This document shows, in pieces, positions 1 through 8,048 of a stretch of 64,000 bases of DNA. A program made the translations under genes and the position numbers. The DNA is from Planotetraspora mira. GTDB taxonomy: Bacteria > Actinomycetota > Actinomycetes > Streptosporangiales > Streptosporangiaceae. Below the pieces are notes generated by a model. It made no database searches. It saw only the letters and a list, made by a program, of their open reading frames with translations, and was not told the DNA's origin. Where the stretch lies: the NCBI RefSeq assembly GCF_016863275.1, contig NZ_BOOO01000034.1, positions 1 through 64,000 on the forward strand, written 5' to 3'. Within the stretch, counting starts at the first letter, position 1; each line of letters opens with the position of its first letter.

Positions 1-1
1 T

Positions 2-46
2 TTCACCTACCTCAACCCCCACGCGAATCGCCCGAGGAGAACATGA
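2..46 (+). CDS. 3' end of an unidentified upstream gene (partial)
   Basis: Frame 2 is open from the window edge to a TGA at 44-46. It encodes 14 residues ending NRPRRT. Nearly every third codon position is G or C until the last few codons, which fits the tail of a real plus-strand gene running in from the left. No function can be read from so short a piece. The neighbouring minus-strand ApbE gene would then be convergent with it. An alternative is that the frame is open by chance. Confidence 0.3.
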   Translation, partial: FTYLNPHANRPRRT

Positions 47-136
47 TCAGCAGACCCAGACCCAGCAGACACGGGCGCCGGGAGGGCACGAACATGCCGT
101 CGACCGGGGATGACGGCTACCCGAAGGCCTAGAGTC

Positions 137-203
<67 letters not shown>

Positions 204-204
204 C

Positions 205-250
205 GGGCGTGAGCGATGCCGTTCCGACGGCGCGGGGCGTGAGCGATGCC
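205..250. repeat. Pair of 16-bp direct repeats
   Basis: GGGCGTGAGCGATGCC occurs at 205-220 and again at 235-250, a 30-bp period, directly after the CCGTCG array. Together the two elements fill most of the gap downstream of apbE. No function is evident. They may simply be a decayed minisatellite. Confidence 0.85.
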
Positions 251-311
251 GATGTCGTCGTTGGTCATGCGAAAGAGATGATCGTCTTGTTGGGGGTGAG
301 CTCCGGCTGTG

Positions 312-1061
312 TCAGTCGGCGAGAATCGCGAGTTCAGGGAAGTCGCCTGTGTGCCAGGTGGCACCGAAGGCCGTGACGGCGAAGGCCCCGAAGCCCTCCA
401 GTTCTTCGACCCAGTCGCGGGCGGCGTGGCCCATGGCGAAGGCCGCCGTGGCGTAGGCGTCGGTCAGGGTCAGGCTCTTTCCGACGAGCGTGATGGAGGC
501 GAGCGCGGTCGCGGGGCGGTGGGTATGCGGGTCGAGGATGTGCGCGCCGCGCTCGGCGGTGCCCGAGGTCGCCACCGCCAGATCGCGACCTGTCACCACG
601 GCGGCGAGTTCGCCCGGGCGCAGGGGATGGGCGATGCCGACGCGCCAGGGACTGCCGGGAGCGGCGGATCCGGTGAGTTGCACGTCACCGCCGCCGTTGA
701 CGCAGTGGTTCACCGCCCCCGCCCGGGTCAGGATGCGCGAGGCCCGTTCGATCGCCCAGCCCTTCACGACGGCCGACGGGTCGAGACGGCCGTCGGGGTG
801 GGAGGTGAAGTATCCGTGGGACGCGCGCGAGACGTCGTCGCACAGGCGCAGGACCTCCGCGACCTCGGGCGGGCAGTCCGCCAGGGTGAGCTCACCTCTG
901 TCCAACCGGCTCACCACGCTCTCCGGCCGGTACGTCGAGAACGTCTCGTCGACGTGGTGGAGCCAGTCCACGGCCTCGGCGACCGCATGCTCGAAGTCGC
1001 CGTCCCGTACGTCGAAGGAGAAGACGGTGCCCATCACATGCTCGGCATGACGGCGGGTCAC
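312..1061 (-). CDS. apbE: FAD:protein FMN transferase (ApbE family)
   Basis: This protein of about 249 residues covalently transfers FMN from FAD to a Ser/Thr of a target flavoprotein. The N-terminus carries the family's H-x-MGT-x-F-F-like start (HVMGTVFSFDV). Further on are the GGGDVQ segment, HILDPHTHRPA, and the LTDAYATAAFAMG segment that helps bind metal and FAD. The reading frame extends further upstream, but the GTG at 1061-1059 is the sensible start. It overlaps the stop of the FMN-binding gene as GTGA, and the extra upstream residues are out-of-frame translation of that gene. The obvious client is the neighbouring FMN-binding protein. No lipoprotein signal is seen, so it probably acts in the cytoplasm or is exported with its partner. 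Confidence 0.93.
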   Translation of the reverse strand: MTRRHAEHVMGTVFSFDVRDGDFEHAVAEAVDWLHHVDETFSTYRPESVVSRLDRGELTLADCPPEVAEVLRLCDDVSRASHGYFTSHPDGRLDPSAVVKGWAIERASRILTRAGAVNHCVNGGGDVQLTGSAAPGSPWRVGIAHPLRPGELAAVVTGRDLAVATSGTAERGAHILDPHTHRPATALASITLVGKSLTLTDAYATAAFAMGHAARDWVEELEGFGAFAVTAFGATWHTGDFPELAILAD

Positions 1062-1483
1062 AGGCCGGCCCGGTCGAGCGCGCTCTGCAGGGACCGGACG
1101 TAGCCGTCGCTGGTGTACGTCGCGCCGGACACCGTGTCGATCCGCGCGGACTGAGCGGTCAGGGCCTCCCGATCGAGGATGGGCAGGGCACGATCGTTGA
1201 TGGCGACGTCCATCGAGGTGCCGGCCGGGGCCTGGAGCACCTGGACACCCGTGAGCTTCCCGGCGGAGAGCACGATCCGCACCTGTACGGGTCCCCATCG
1301 CGTGTCGGTGACGTCACCGTCGACCATCGTGCCGGTGTCGTCGCCGAGGCTCGCACCGTCGCCGGTCCATGGTCCCGCGTTCGCGGACCGCGGTTCGGCC
1401 ACGGCGAGGTCGTGCGGTTTGAACGACAGCAGCAGCACCAGGCCCACGGCGGTCACGACCGCGGCGAAAATCGCTCTGCGCAT
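1058..1483 (-). CDS. FMN-binding domain protein, covalent flavin carrier
   Basis: A 141-residue protein with an N-terminal hydrophobic segment (residues about 5-24) that would anchor it or send it across the membrane. A single FMN_bind domain follows. Near the C-terminus is DTVSGATYT, the flavinylation motif D-x-x-S-G-A-T. Thr122 is the expected attachment site for FMN. A GAAGGAG ribosome site precedes the ATG. It sits 15 bp after the ferric-reductase-like gene and overlaps apbE by GTGA, so the three are almost certainly one operon and are made together. Role inferred: an extracytoplasmic one- or two-electron carrier served by the membrane reductase. Confidence 0.92.
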   Translation of the reverse strand: MRRAIFAAVVTAVGLVLLLSFKPHDLAVAEPRSANAGPWTGDGASLGDDTGTMVDGDVTDTRWGPVQVRIVLSAGKLTGVQVLQAPAGTSMDVAINDRALPILDREALTAQSARIDTVSGATYTSDGYVRSLQSALDRAGL

Positions 1484-1498
1484 GGCTCCTTCAGAGAT

Positions 1499-2932
1499 TC
1501 AGAACTCGAACGACTCGTGGTGGATCCGGCCGGATGGCACGCCGACGGCGCGCAAGGACGCGATCACGTGGCCGGTCATCGCGGAGGGCGCGCACAGGAA
1601 CACGTCATGGTCGCGCAGATGGGGCACCAACGCCGCCAGGGTACGGGGGGCGAACGGATCGCCCACCACGCTGGTGGGGCCGACGCAGTAGAGGAGTCGC
1701 GCGCCGCGGCGCGCGGAGATGTCGTCGAGTTCGTCGCGGAACACCAGGTCGCCTGCGGCCCGCGCCCGATAGAGGAGCGTCAGGTCGCCGGGCGCAGCCG
1801 GGATCGACTCGAACAGGCTCCGCAACGGGGTGATCCCCGCGCCTCCGGCGATCAGCAGGACCCTGCGGCGTCTTCGTCGGCCGGCGGTGAGCGAGCCGTA
1901 CGGCCCCTCCGCGAGCACCCGGGTGCCGGGACGGAGGCGGGCGAGGATCCGGCTGTGGTCCCCGAGGTCCTTGGCGGTGATCCTCAGCTCGTTCCGGCCC
2001 GGGACGGCCGACAGTGAATAGGGGTTCGGCGACCACCACAACTCCCGCGTGAGGAAACGCCACCTGAAGAACTGGCCGGGCTCCGCCCTCAGCAGGTCGA
2101 AGCGGCGGCCGCTGATGTGCACCGAGACGACCCCCGGGCCTTCTTCGACGACCTGGGTCACCGTGAAACGGTGCCGGAAGGCCTGCCGTACGGGAGTGAG
2201 GATCCGGTACCAGATCAGGACTAACGCGACGGTGATGTACAGGGCGTACCAGGCGAGGCGCGCCGATGGGTTCGCGATGAACTCGTTGCCGGTGGCGAGC
2301 ACGTGCCCGAACGCCAGCCACGCGGCCAGGTAGGTGTAGAAGTGCAGGTGGAACCAGGTCTCGTAGCGCAGCCTCGGCCTGATCGCCCGCGCCGAGACGA
2401 CGCCGATCCCGACGAGGAGGAGCACCGCCACGGTCGCCCTGAGCACGTCGGGATAGGACAGGTTCAGCGTGACGGTCTCGCCGACCACGCCGGTGCCCTC
2501 GGTGACGGCGTACCCCCACGTGATGAGCAGCGTGTGGGCCACGGACAGTCCGACGACGTACCGCCCGCCCATCGAATGCCAGCGCGTCAGGCGGTCCGAG
2601 CCGACGCCGTGTTCCAGCGCGGGGATCCGGGCCATCAGCATGAGCAGTACGGCTATCGCGTATCCGGCGAGCAGGCCGGTGATCCGGCCCGCGCCGGTCA
2701 GCCATCCGTCGAGGCCCGCCACTGCGGGAGTGTTCGCCCACCACAACCCCAGCACCGCCGCGGCGCCTCCGCCGACGGCCACGAGTACGGCTCCCGCGGC
2801 GACGTCAGCGGAGACACGGGTGGCAAGGCGGCCAGAGGGCGAGACAGAGGGGGAGACAGCCGGTGGGACAGCGGGTGGGACACGGGGCGGGGTGGAGTGC
2901 GGGACGGAAGGTCGGGCGGAGACGCGGGTCAC
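1499..2932 (-). CDS. Ferric-reductase-like transmembrane flavoreductase
   Basis: A 477-residue protein. A proline/serine-rich N-terminus (residues 1-35) is followed by about six hydrophobic helices with conserved histidines (ferric reductase-like, haem-binding type, roughly 40-230). Then come a ferredoxin-reductase FAD domain (RITAKDLGDHSRIL region) and an NAD-binding domain with GGAGITPLRSL and a C-terminal HHESFEF. It should move electrons from cytosolic NAD(P)H through flavin and haem across the membrane. The start is the GTG at 2932, preceded by only a weak AGAGG. It is the first gene of a flavin operon with the FMN carrier and ApbE, so the carrier is the likely acceptor. The terminal acceptor (iron, quinone or other) cannot be told. 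Confidence 0.9.
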   Translation of the reverse strand: MTRVSARPSVPHSTPPRVPPAVPPAVSPSVSPSGRLATRVSADVAAGAVLVAVGGGAAAVLGLWWANTPAVAGLDGWLTGAGRITGLLAGYAIAVLLMLMARIPALEHGVGSDRLTRWHSMGGRYVVGLSVAHTLLITWGYAVTEGTGVVGETVTLNLSYPDVLRATVAVLLLVGIGVVSARAIRPRLRYETWFHLHFYTYLAAWLAFGHVLATGNEFIANPSARLAWYALYITVALVLIWYRILTPVRQAFRHRFTVTQVVEEGPGVVSVHISGRRFDLLRAEPGQFFRWRFLTRELWWSPNPYSLSAVPGRNELRITAKDLGDHSRILARLRPGTRVLAEGPYGSLTAGRRRRRRVLLIAGGAGITPLRSLFESIPAAPGDLTLLYRARAAGDLVFRDELDDISARRGARLLYCVGPTSVVGDPFAPRTLAALVPHLRDHDVFLCAPSAMTGHVIASLRAVGVPSGRIHHESFEF

Positions 2933-3224
2933 CTGAACCTCTGCATTCCGTAACCTCTGTATTTTGTGCTGAATCGGGCACTCCCACGGTAGCCCCGGGG
3001 GATGAGCGGACAGGCGTCACCGCCGCCGCCATCACCGCCACCGCCATCCGCCCTGCCGGCCTCGCCGGGGCTGGTCTTTTTGCCGTCCGGCGCCGCGTGA
3101 CCCGCCGTTTCGTGACTGAAACTTTCATCTCTTCAGTCCCGGCCCTCCCCTGGGGAGAACAGGCGTGGGTTAGGCCCCCCATCTGGGGGTAGGCCGCACC
3201 CCATCGCTGGAAGGGAGGCACGTC
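2933..3224. other. Divergent intergenic region with two hairpins
   Basis: This spacer separates the divergent flavin operon and holin-like gene and should hold both promoters. It contains an inverted repeat GACTGAA (3114-3120) / TTCAGTC (3132-3138). Closer to the holin gene, CCCCC-ATCT-GGGGG (3176-3189) is bracketed by two direct TAGGCC copies (3171-3176 and 3190-3195). These are candidate regulator sites or leader structures. I cannot place -35 and -10 boxes with confidence. Confidence 0.5.
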
Positions 3225-3638
3225 ATGACCGACCAGATGATCAGGCAGACCGAGTCGCCGTCGACCGGCGAACTGGTGCGACGCCTTTCCGAGGACGTCT
3301 CCCGGCTCGTTCGAGGCGAGTTGCGCCTGGCCAAGGCGGAGATGACGCAGAAGGGCAAACGCGCGGGCCGGGGCGCGGGGTTGTTCGGCGGGGCGGGCGC
3401 CATGGCCTTGTACGGCGGGGCCGCCCTGGTCGCCGCCGCCATCCTCGCTCTGGCGCTGGTGCTGCCCGGATGGGCGAGTGCGCTCGTCATCGGGGTTCTG
3501 CTGCTGATCGTGGCGGCCGTGCTGGGCGTGTTCGGCAAGGGACAGGTCTCCCGGGCGACCCCGCCGACTCCCCGCCGGGCGATCCACGGGATCAAGACCG
3601 ACCTCGACGCCGCGACACCACACAAATCGTATCGATGA
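3225..3638 (+). CDS. Phage-holin-like membrane protein (DUF1469 / holin 3_6 family)
   Basis: A 137-residue protein with an amphipathic N-terminal helix containing the family-typical LVRGELRLAKAEM stretch (residues about 20-45). Two adjacent transmembrane helices follow (about 62-85 and 88-108), then a short charged C-terminus. Such proteins are widespread in actinobacterial chromosomes and are named for similarity to holins, but no lysis genes are near. It is probably a structural or envelope-stress protein. A GGGAGG ribosome site stands before the ATG. The gene is single, preceded by a spacer with hairpins and followed by a separately promoted MaoC gene. Confidence 0.88.
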   Translation: MTDQMIRQTESPSTGELVRRLSEDVSRLVRGELRLAKAEMTQKGKRAGRGAGLFGGAGAMALYGGAALVAAAILALALVLPGWASALVIGVLLLIVAAVLGVFGKGQVSRATPPTPRRAIHGIKTDLDAATPHKSYR

Positions 3639-3657
3639 TCTCGGGGGGTCGGCCGAA

Positions 3658-3663
3658 TAACAT
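3658..3663 (+). promoter_or_regulatory. -10 box for a leaderless MaoC transcript
   Basis: TAACAT, a TANNNT hexamer, ends six bases before the GTG at 3670, and no ribosome-binding sequence intervenes. With this spacing transcription would begin at or next to the start codon. Confidence 0.5.
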
Positions 3664-3669
3664 TCCAGT

Positions 3670-4188
3670 GTGACGGTGCATGAAGCCCGGATCGGGCGCT
3701 ACTACGAGGATTTCGTGGTCGGGGACGTCTACCAGCATCCCCTCGGCCGGACCATCGGCGAGGCGGACAACACCTGGTTCACGTTGCTGACGATGAACAC
3801 GAACCAGAACCACTTCAACGCCCATTTCGCGGCGAACGCGCCGGTCGGGCGGATCATCGTCAACTCGGGTCTGTCGGTGGCGATCGTGCTCGGGCTGTCG
3901 GTCATCGACGTCAGCCAGACCGCGATGATGAACCTCGGCTGGGACGAGATCAGGCTCAGCCATCCGGTCTTCGTCGGCGACACGCTCTACGCCGAGTCGG
4001 TCGTGCTCGAGGCACGGGAGTCCAAGTCGCGGCCGTACGCCGGCATCGTGACGTGCCGGACGCGCGGGCTCAACCAGGACGGCGACGAGGTCATGTCCTG
4101 GCGGCGGTCGGTCATGGTCTACCGGCGGGACGCGCCGCACGACAAGGGCTACTTCCCGCACGCCAAGACCGGCCCGTTGGAGGCGTGA
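3670..4188 (+). CDS. MaoC-family hydratase/dehydratase
   Basis: A 172-residue single hot-dog protein of the MaoC type, which hydrates enoyl-CoA or mesaconyl-CoA-like substrates. The FTLLTMNTNQNHFNAHFA stretch (residues about 36-53) carries the Asn/His pair typical of the hydratase active site. The later VFVGDTLYAESVV segment is the usual second half of the fold. The stop overlaps the start of the acyl-CoA dehydrogenase by one base (TGATG), so the two are coupled. The pair resembles the MaoC/FadE19 neighbours of branched-chain amino-acid breakdown in mycobacteria, though the carboxylase and CitE-like genes found there are absent here. The exact substrate is not determined. Confidence 0.9.
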   Translation: MTVHEARIGRYYEDFVVGDVYQHPLGRTIGEADNTWFTLLTMNTNQNHFNAHFAANAPVGRIIVNSGLSVAIVLGLSVIDVSQTAMMNLGWDEIRLSHPVFVGDTLYAESVVLEARESKSRPYAGIVTCRTRGLNQDGDEVMSWRRSVMVYRRDAPHDKGYFPHAKTGPLEA

Positions 4189-5348
4189 TGGACTTCGAGC
4201 TGAATGACGACCAGCGGCTGTTCCAGCGGACGCTGCGGGAGTTCGTCGAGAAGGACATCGTGCCGGTCGCCTCCGAGTGGGAGCGGAGCGGGCGCTACCC
4301 CGCCGAGATCGTCGAACGTTTCCGCCAGATGGGGCTGTTCGGCATGACGGTCCCCGAGGAGTACGGCGGGCTCGCCCTCGACCGGGTGTCGTTCGCCCTC
4401 GTCTTCGAGGAGATCGCCAGGGGCTGGATGGGGGTGGCGGGCATCCTCGGCTCGCACTCGCTCGCGACCTGGATGATCGCCCAGCACGGTACGGCCGAGC
4501 AGCGCGACCACTACCTTCCCGACCTGGCCACCGGCGCCCGCCGTACGGGGATCGCCCTGACGGAGCCCGGCGCGGGCACCGACCTGCAGGGCATCCGCAC
4601 CCGGGCCGTCAGGAGCGGGGACGAGTACGTGATCAACGGCACGAAGACGTGGATCACCAACGCCCGGCACGCCGACCCGCTGCCCGTGCTGGTGAAGACC
4701 TCGGAGGAGACCCCCGCGCACCGCGGCATGTCCGTCCTGCTCGTCGACGCCTCGAGTGAGGGCCTCACGATCAGCAAAGACCTGCCGAAGCTCGGCTACA
4801 AGGGCACGGAGACGTGCGAGGTGGTCCTGACCGACGTGCGCGTCCCCGTGTCCCGCCTGCTCGGTGGCGTGGAGGGGCGGGGCATGCAGCAGGTGTTGTC
4901 GGCGCTCGAACTCGGCCGCATCAACATCGCCGCACGGGCCGTGGGCGTCGCGCAGTGCGCCTTCGAGGCGGCGCTGGGCTACTCGCGGCAACGACAGGCC
5001 TTCGGCCAACCGATCGCGGACTTCCAGGCCATCCAGCTCAAGCTGGCGGACATGGCCACCGAGATCCAGGCCGCCCGCCTGATGACGTACTGGGCGGCGG
5101 TGCGGTCGGAGTCCGGCGCCGTCGCCAGCGAGGCCGCGATGGCCAAGTACTTCGCCTCGGAGGTCGCCCTCAAGACCACGATGGAGGCGATGCGGATCCA
5201 CGGCGGTTACGGCTACTCCCAGGAGTTCGTGGTCGAGCGTCTCTACCGCGACGCGCCCCTGATGGCGATCGGCGAGGGCACCAACGACGTCCAGCGCCTG
5301 ATCATCGCCAGGGCGCTCATCCAGGGCACCGCCACCCTCGGCTGGTAG
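4188..5348 (+). CDS. Acyl-CoA dehydrogenase
   Basis: A 386-residue FAD enzyme that makes the alpha,beta double bond in an acyl-CoA. The three-domain ACAD layout is complete: N-terminal helices (MDFELNDDQRLFQ), a middle beta domain with ALTEPGAGTD and TWITNA, and a C-terminal helical domain. That last domain carries RQAFGQPIADFQ, IHGGYGYS and YRDAPLMAIGEGTNDVQ. The catalytic base glutamate is probably in the GEGTNDVQ loop, as in short-chain ACADs. The start is the ATG at 4188, which overlaps the TGA of the MaoC gene. A longer in-frame extension from 4053 is only readthrough of that gene. It would supply the enoyl-CoA for its hydratase neighbour. Short- or branched-chain specificity is a guess. 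Confidence 0.95.
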   Translation: MDFELNDDQRLFQRTLREFVEKDIVPVASEWERSGRYPAEIVERFRQMGLFGMTVPEEYGGLALDRVSFALVFEEIARGWMGVAGILGSHSLATWMIAQHGTAEQRDHYLPDLATGARRTGIALTEPGAGTDLQGIRTRAVRSGDEYVINGTKTWITNARHADPLPVLVKTSEETPAHRGMSVLLVDASSEGLTISKDLPKLGYKGTETCEVVLTDVRVPVSRLLGGVEGRGMQQVLSALELGRINIAARAVGVAQCAFEAALGYSRQRQAFGQPIADFQAIQLKLADMATEIQAARLMTYWAAVRSESGAVASEAAMAKYFASEVALKTTMEAMRIHGGYGYSQEFVVERLYRDAPLMAIGEGTNDVQRLIIARALIQGTATLGW

Positions 5349-5381
5349 CCCCGGACCGACCCTCGGAACAAGGAGCTGAGA

Positions 5382-5387
5382 GACAAT
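5382..5387 (+). promoter_or_regulatory. Possible -10 box for the HIT gene
   Basis: GACAAT lies exactly six bases before the ATG at 5394. An AGGAG also exists but is too far upstream (more than 15 nt) to serve as a normal ribosome site, so leaderless expression is possible. The first base departs from TANNNT. Confidence 0.35.
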
Positions 5388-5393
5388 ACCGGG

Positions 5394-5840
5394 ATGCCGA
5401 ATGCGGGGCCGTATGTGGCCGGATGCCTGTTCTGCGAGATCGCCGCCGGGGAACGGCCGGCCCATGTCGTCTTCTCCGACGAGGTCGTGGCCGCCTTCCT
5501 CGACGCCAGGCCTGTGTTCAAGGGCCATGTGCTCGTCGTCCCCCACGGGCACGTGGAGACCCTGACCGACCTGCCGGTAGAGGTGGTCGGTCCCTACTTC
5601 GAGCGGGTCCAGGCCGTCGCCAGGGCGGTCGAGGAGGGCATGGAGGCCGCGGGCACCTTCGTGGCCATGAACAACCGGGTCAGCCAGAGCGTCCCGCACC
5701 TGCACACCCACGTCGTCCCCCGTAACCGCAAGGACGGCCTGCGCGGCTTCTTCTGGCCCCGCATGAAGTACGCCGACGACGTGGAGGCAGCCGAGATCGC
5801 CGACCGCATCCGGGCGGCACTCAAAAAATCTACATCGTAA
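5394..5840 (+). CDS. HIT family nucleotide hydrolase/transferase
   Basis: A 148-residue histidine-triad protein. The N-terminal CLFCEIAAGERPAHVVFSD region is the usual HIT start, with a Cys-x-x-Cys that may bind zinc. HLHTHVVPR near residues 102-110 is the histidine triad, whose middle His acts as nucleophile on dinucleotide or AMP-conjugate substrates. Length and motif order fit the HINT/Fhit-like actinobacterial group. It lies 45 bp after the acyl-CoA dehydrogenase and 10 bp before the haloalkane dehalogenase, so it may share their transcript. The physiological substrate cannot be inferred. Confidence 0.92.
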   Translation: MPNAGPYVAGCLFCEIAAGERPAHVVFSDEVVAAFLDARPVFKGHVLVVPHGHVETLTDLPVEVVGPYFERVQAVARAVEEGMEAAGTFVAMNNRVSQSVPHLHTHVVPRNRKDGLRGFFWPRMKYADDVEAAEIADRIRAALKKSTS

Positions 5841-5850
5841 AGGACGGCTC

Positions 5851-6744
5851 ATGGATGTCCTCCGCACCCCCGACGAGCGCTTCGCCGACCTCCCCGGCTT
5901 CCCGTACGAGCCTCGCTACGCCGAGGTGGCCGACGGGCTGCGGATGGCGTACGTGGAGGCGGGCCCCGCCGACGGGCCGCCCGTTCTGCTGTTGCACGGC
6001 GAGCCGAGCTGGTCGTTCCTCTACCGCCACGTCATGGAGAAGCTGGCCGGAGCGGGCCTGCGGGCGATCGCGCCCGACCTCATCGGGTTCGGCCGGTCGG
6101 ACAAGCCGTCCAAGCCGGAGGACCACTCCTACGCCCGTCACGTGGAGTGGACCCGCGCGCTCGCCTTCGACGCGCTCGACCTGCACGGCGTCACGGTGGT
6201 CGGGCAGGACTGGGGCGGCCTGATCGGCCTGCGTCTCGTCGCCGAGCATCCTCATCGTTTCGCCCGGGTCGTCGCGGCCAACACGGGACTGCCGACCGGC
6301 GACATCCCCATGCCCGAGGTCTGGCACCGCTTCCGGGAGGCGGTCGCGTCCGCACCCATGCTCGACGTCGCCAGGTTCGTGCAGTCCGGCTGCGCCACCA
6401 CACTGCCCGGCGACGTACGGCGGGCCTACGACGCGCCCTTCCCCTCCGAGGAGCACAAGGCGGGGCCGCGGGCCATGCCGGGCCTGGTGCCCACCACGCC
6501 GGACGACCCGGCGTCGGAGGCCAACCGGGCGGCCTGGGCCACGCTGACGACGCTGGACCTGCCGTTCCTCGTGGCCTTCTCCGACGGAGACCCGATCACA
6601 GGCGGGATGGCGCCGATCCTGAAGAAGTCGATGGCGGGAGCGGCCGGGATCGAGCACCCGGTCATCAAGGGCGCCGGCCACTTCCTCCAGGAGGACGCCG
6701 GTCCTGAGCTGGGAGAGATCGTGGCGGCCTTCGTACGCGAGTAG
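5851..6744 (+). CDS. Haloalkane dehalogenase (subfamily I-like)
   Basis: A 297-residue alpha/beta hydrolase. The nucleophile elbow is GQDWGG, with Asp120 in place of serine and Trp121 as halide-binding residue. The upstream HGEPSWSFLYRH loop (residues 49-60) provides the oxyanion region and resembles DhlA-like enzymes. The acid is Asp245 or Asp247 in SDGDPIT, and the base is His277 in GAGHF. Together these are the hydrolytic dehalogenase set rather than an esterase or epoxide hydrolase, although many chromosomal family members have no proven halogenated substrate. An AAAGGA ribosome site precedes the ATG. The stop lies 11 bp before the LytS gene, whose predicted -10 overlaps it. Confidence 0.88.
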   Translation: MDVLRTPDERFADLPGFPYEPRYAEVADGLRMAYVEAGPADGPPVLLLHGEPSWSFLYRHVMEKLAGAGLRAIAPDLIGFGRSDKPSKPEDHSYARHVEWTRALAFDALDLHGVTVVGQDWGGLIGLRLVAEHPHRFARVVAANTGLPTGDIPMPEVWHRFREAVASAPMLDVARFVQSGCATTLPGDVRRAYDAPFPSEEHKAGPRAMPGLVPTTPDDPASEANRAAWATLTTLDLPFLVAFSDGDPITGGMAPILKKSMAGAAGIEHPVIKGAGHFLQEDAGPELGEIVAAFVRE

Positions 6745-6747
6745 GCT
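6742..6747 (+). promoter_or_regulatory. -10 box for a leaderless lytS-like transcript
   Basis: TAGGCT overlaps the TAG stop of the dehalogenase gene and ends eight bases before the GTG at 6756. There is no Shine-Dalgarno sequence in between, so a transcript starting here would be leaderless. Confidence 0.4.
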
Positions 6748-6755
6748 CCGGCGGC

Positions 6756-7937
6756 GTGGAACCGCTCGTCGCCGCCCTCGTCGTCGTGGCACTCATCGCG
6801 GTGCCCGCCATCGTCTTGTGGCGGGTCGTCCGCGGCCGCCGCGATCTCGGGAGCAGCCCCGCCGAGCGGGCCACGTTCGAGACGCTGCACACGGCGTCGC
6901 TGGCCGCACCCCCGCTGCGGGCCGGGCTGACCCCCGCGGGGGCGCTCAAGGCGTCCCGGCACCTGCGCGAACTGCTCGGCTCGCGCGCCATCGCCATCAC
7001 CAACGGCGAGGAACTGCTCGTCTACGACGGCGCGGGGGAGCACCACGCGCGCGAGGCGTTCGCCCACGCCGCGGAGACGCTGGCGGACGGCCGCACACAG
7101 GTGCTCGCCCTCGACTGCGGCCTGCCGGAGTGCCCGATCCGGCAGGCGGTGGTGGTCCCGCTCACCACGGACGACAGGGTCATCGGCTCGATGGCGGCGT
7201 ACGGCGACCACGCCTCCGCGGGGCTCGTCCGGGCGGCGCAGGAGGTGGCCCGCTGGGTCGACTCCCAGCTCGAGCTGGCCGAGCTCGACCGGTCGCGGAC
7301 CATGCTCATGGAGGCGGAGGTCAGGGCGCTGCGGGCGCAGATCTCGCCGCACTTCATCTACAACTCGCTCACCACGATCGCGTCTTTCGTCCGCACGGAT
7401 CCCGAGCAGGCGCGGGAACTGCTGCTCGAGTTCGCCGACTTCACCCGCTACTCCTTCCGCCGGCACGGCGACTTCACGACGCTCGCCGAGGAGCTCAGGT
7501 CGATCGACCGCTACCTCACCCTCGAGCGGGCCAGGTTCGGCGACCAGTTGCAGGTGACGCTCCGCGTCGCGCCCGAGGTGCTGGCGGTGGCCGTGCCGTT
7601 CCTCTGCCTGCAGCCCCTGGTCGAGAACGCCGTACGGCACGGCCTGGAGAGCAAGCCGGGCGTCGGCCACGTCACGATCATCGCCGAGGACGCGGGCGCC
7701 GAGTGCGGCATCACCGTCGAGGACGACGGCATCGGGATGGACCCCGAACACCTGCGCCGCGTTCTCGCGGGGAAGGACAGGTCGGGCGCGGGCGGGATCG
7801 GCCTCGCCAACGTGGACGAGCGGCTGCGCCAGGTGTACGGCGACGAGTACGGCCTCGTCGTCGAGACCGGTCACGGCGCCGGGACGAAGGTGACCGTGCG
7901 CGTCCCCAAATACCACCCCGGCGTCTCGGCCCACTGA
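6756..7937 (+). CDS. LytS-family sensor histidine kinase
   Basis: A 393-residue kinase. One N-terminal transmembrane helix (about 5-24) leads to a GAF-like sensory region (about 40-165) that holds CGLPECP, with a Cys pair at 121 and 126. The His_kinase domain has QISPHFIYNSL with phospho-accepting His199, and an ATPase domain with VENAVRHGLE, DDGIGM and GGIGLANVDERL completes it. That is the LytS/YpdA/BtsS class, but with a single membrane pass instead of a multi-pass 5TM module. The sensed signal may therefore be cytoplasmic. It is followed after 111 bp by its LytTR partner and then by two acetate-type symporters, as in bacterial pyruvate/acetate sensing loci. The start is GTG. Confidence 0.93.
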   Translation: MEPLVAALVVVALIAVPAIVLWRVVRGRRDLGSSPAERATFETLHTASLAAPPLRAGLTPAGALKASRHLRELLGSRAIAITNGEELLVYDGAGEHHAREAFAHAAETLADGRTQVLALDCGLPECPIRQAVVVPLTTDDRVIGSMAAYGDHASAGLVRAAQEVARWVDSQLELAELDRSRTMLMEAEVRALRAQISPHFIYNSLTTIASFVRTDPEQARELLLEFADFTRYSFRRHGDFTTLAEELRSIDRYLTLERARFGDQLQVTLRVAPEVLAVAVPFLCLQPLVENAVRHGLESKPGVGHVTIIAEDAGAECGITVEDDGIGMDPEHLRRVLAGKDRSGAGGIGLANVDERLRQVYGDEYGLVVETGHGAGTKVTVRVPKYHPGVSAH

Positions 7938-7939
7938 GC

Positions 7940-7966
7940 GATCACTGAGAGGGCCCCACTGTGATC
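7940..7966. promoter_or_regulatory. Inverted repeat GATCAC-N15-GTGATC before the LytTR gene
   Basis: Perfect 6-bp arms lie at 7940-7945 and 7961-7966, just past the kinase stop. A further ATCACT follows at 8010-8015. A TTGACT hexamer at 7988-7993 could be a -35 box for a separate promoter of the response regulator. The same ATCACT/AGTGAT half-sites form the palindrome before the second symporter pair (10814-10829), so a shared regulator is possible. Confidence 0.4.
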
Positions 7967-8048
7967 CGGTCGTGATGGCGGGAAGCGTTGACTTTCCGAT
8001 GTCCGGGTCATCACTCTCTAGGGGATTCGTCGGTGAGAGGAGTGGAGC

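Noticed and set aside
43-132. 29-codon open frame with a GAGGAG site near the window start
   Set aside because: It is very short, its codon use is not typical, and a better explanation is the tail of a frame-2 gene ending at 46.
3225-3638. Phage lysis module
   Set aside because: The protein is of the holin 3_6 type, which is common in actinobacterial chromosomes, and no endolysin, capsid or integrase gene is near.
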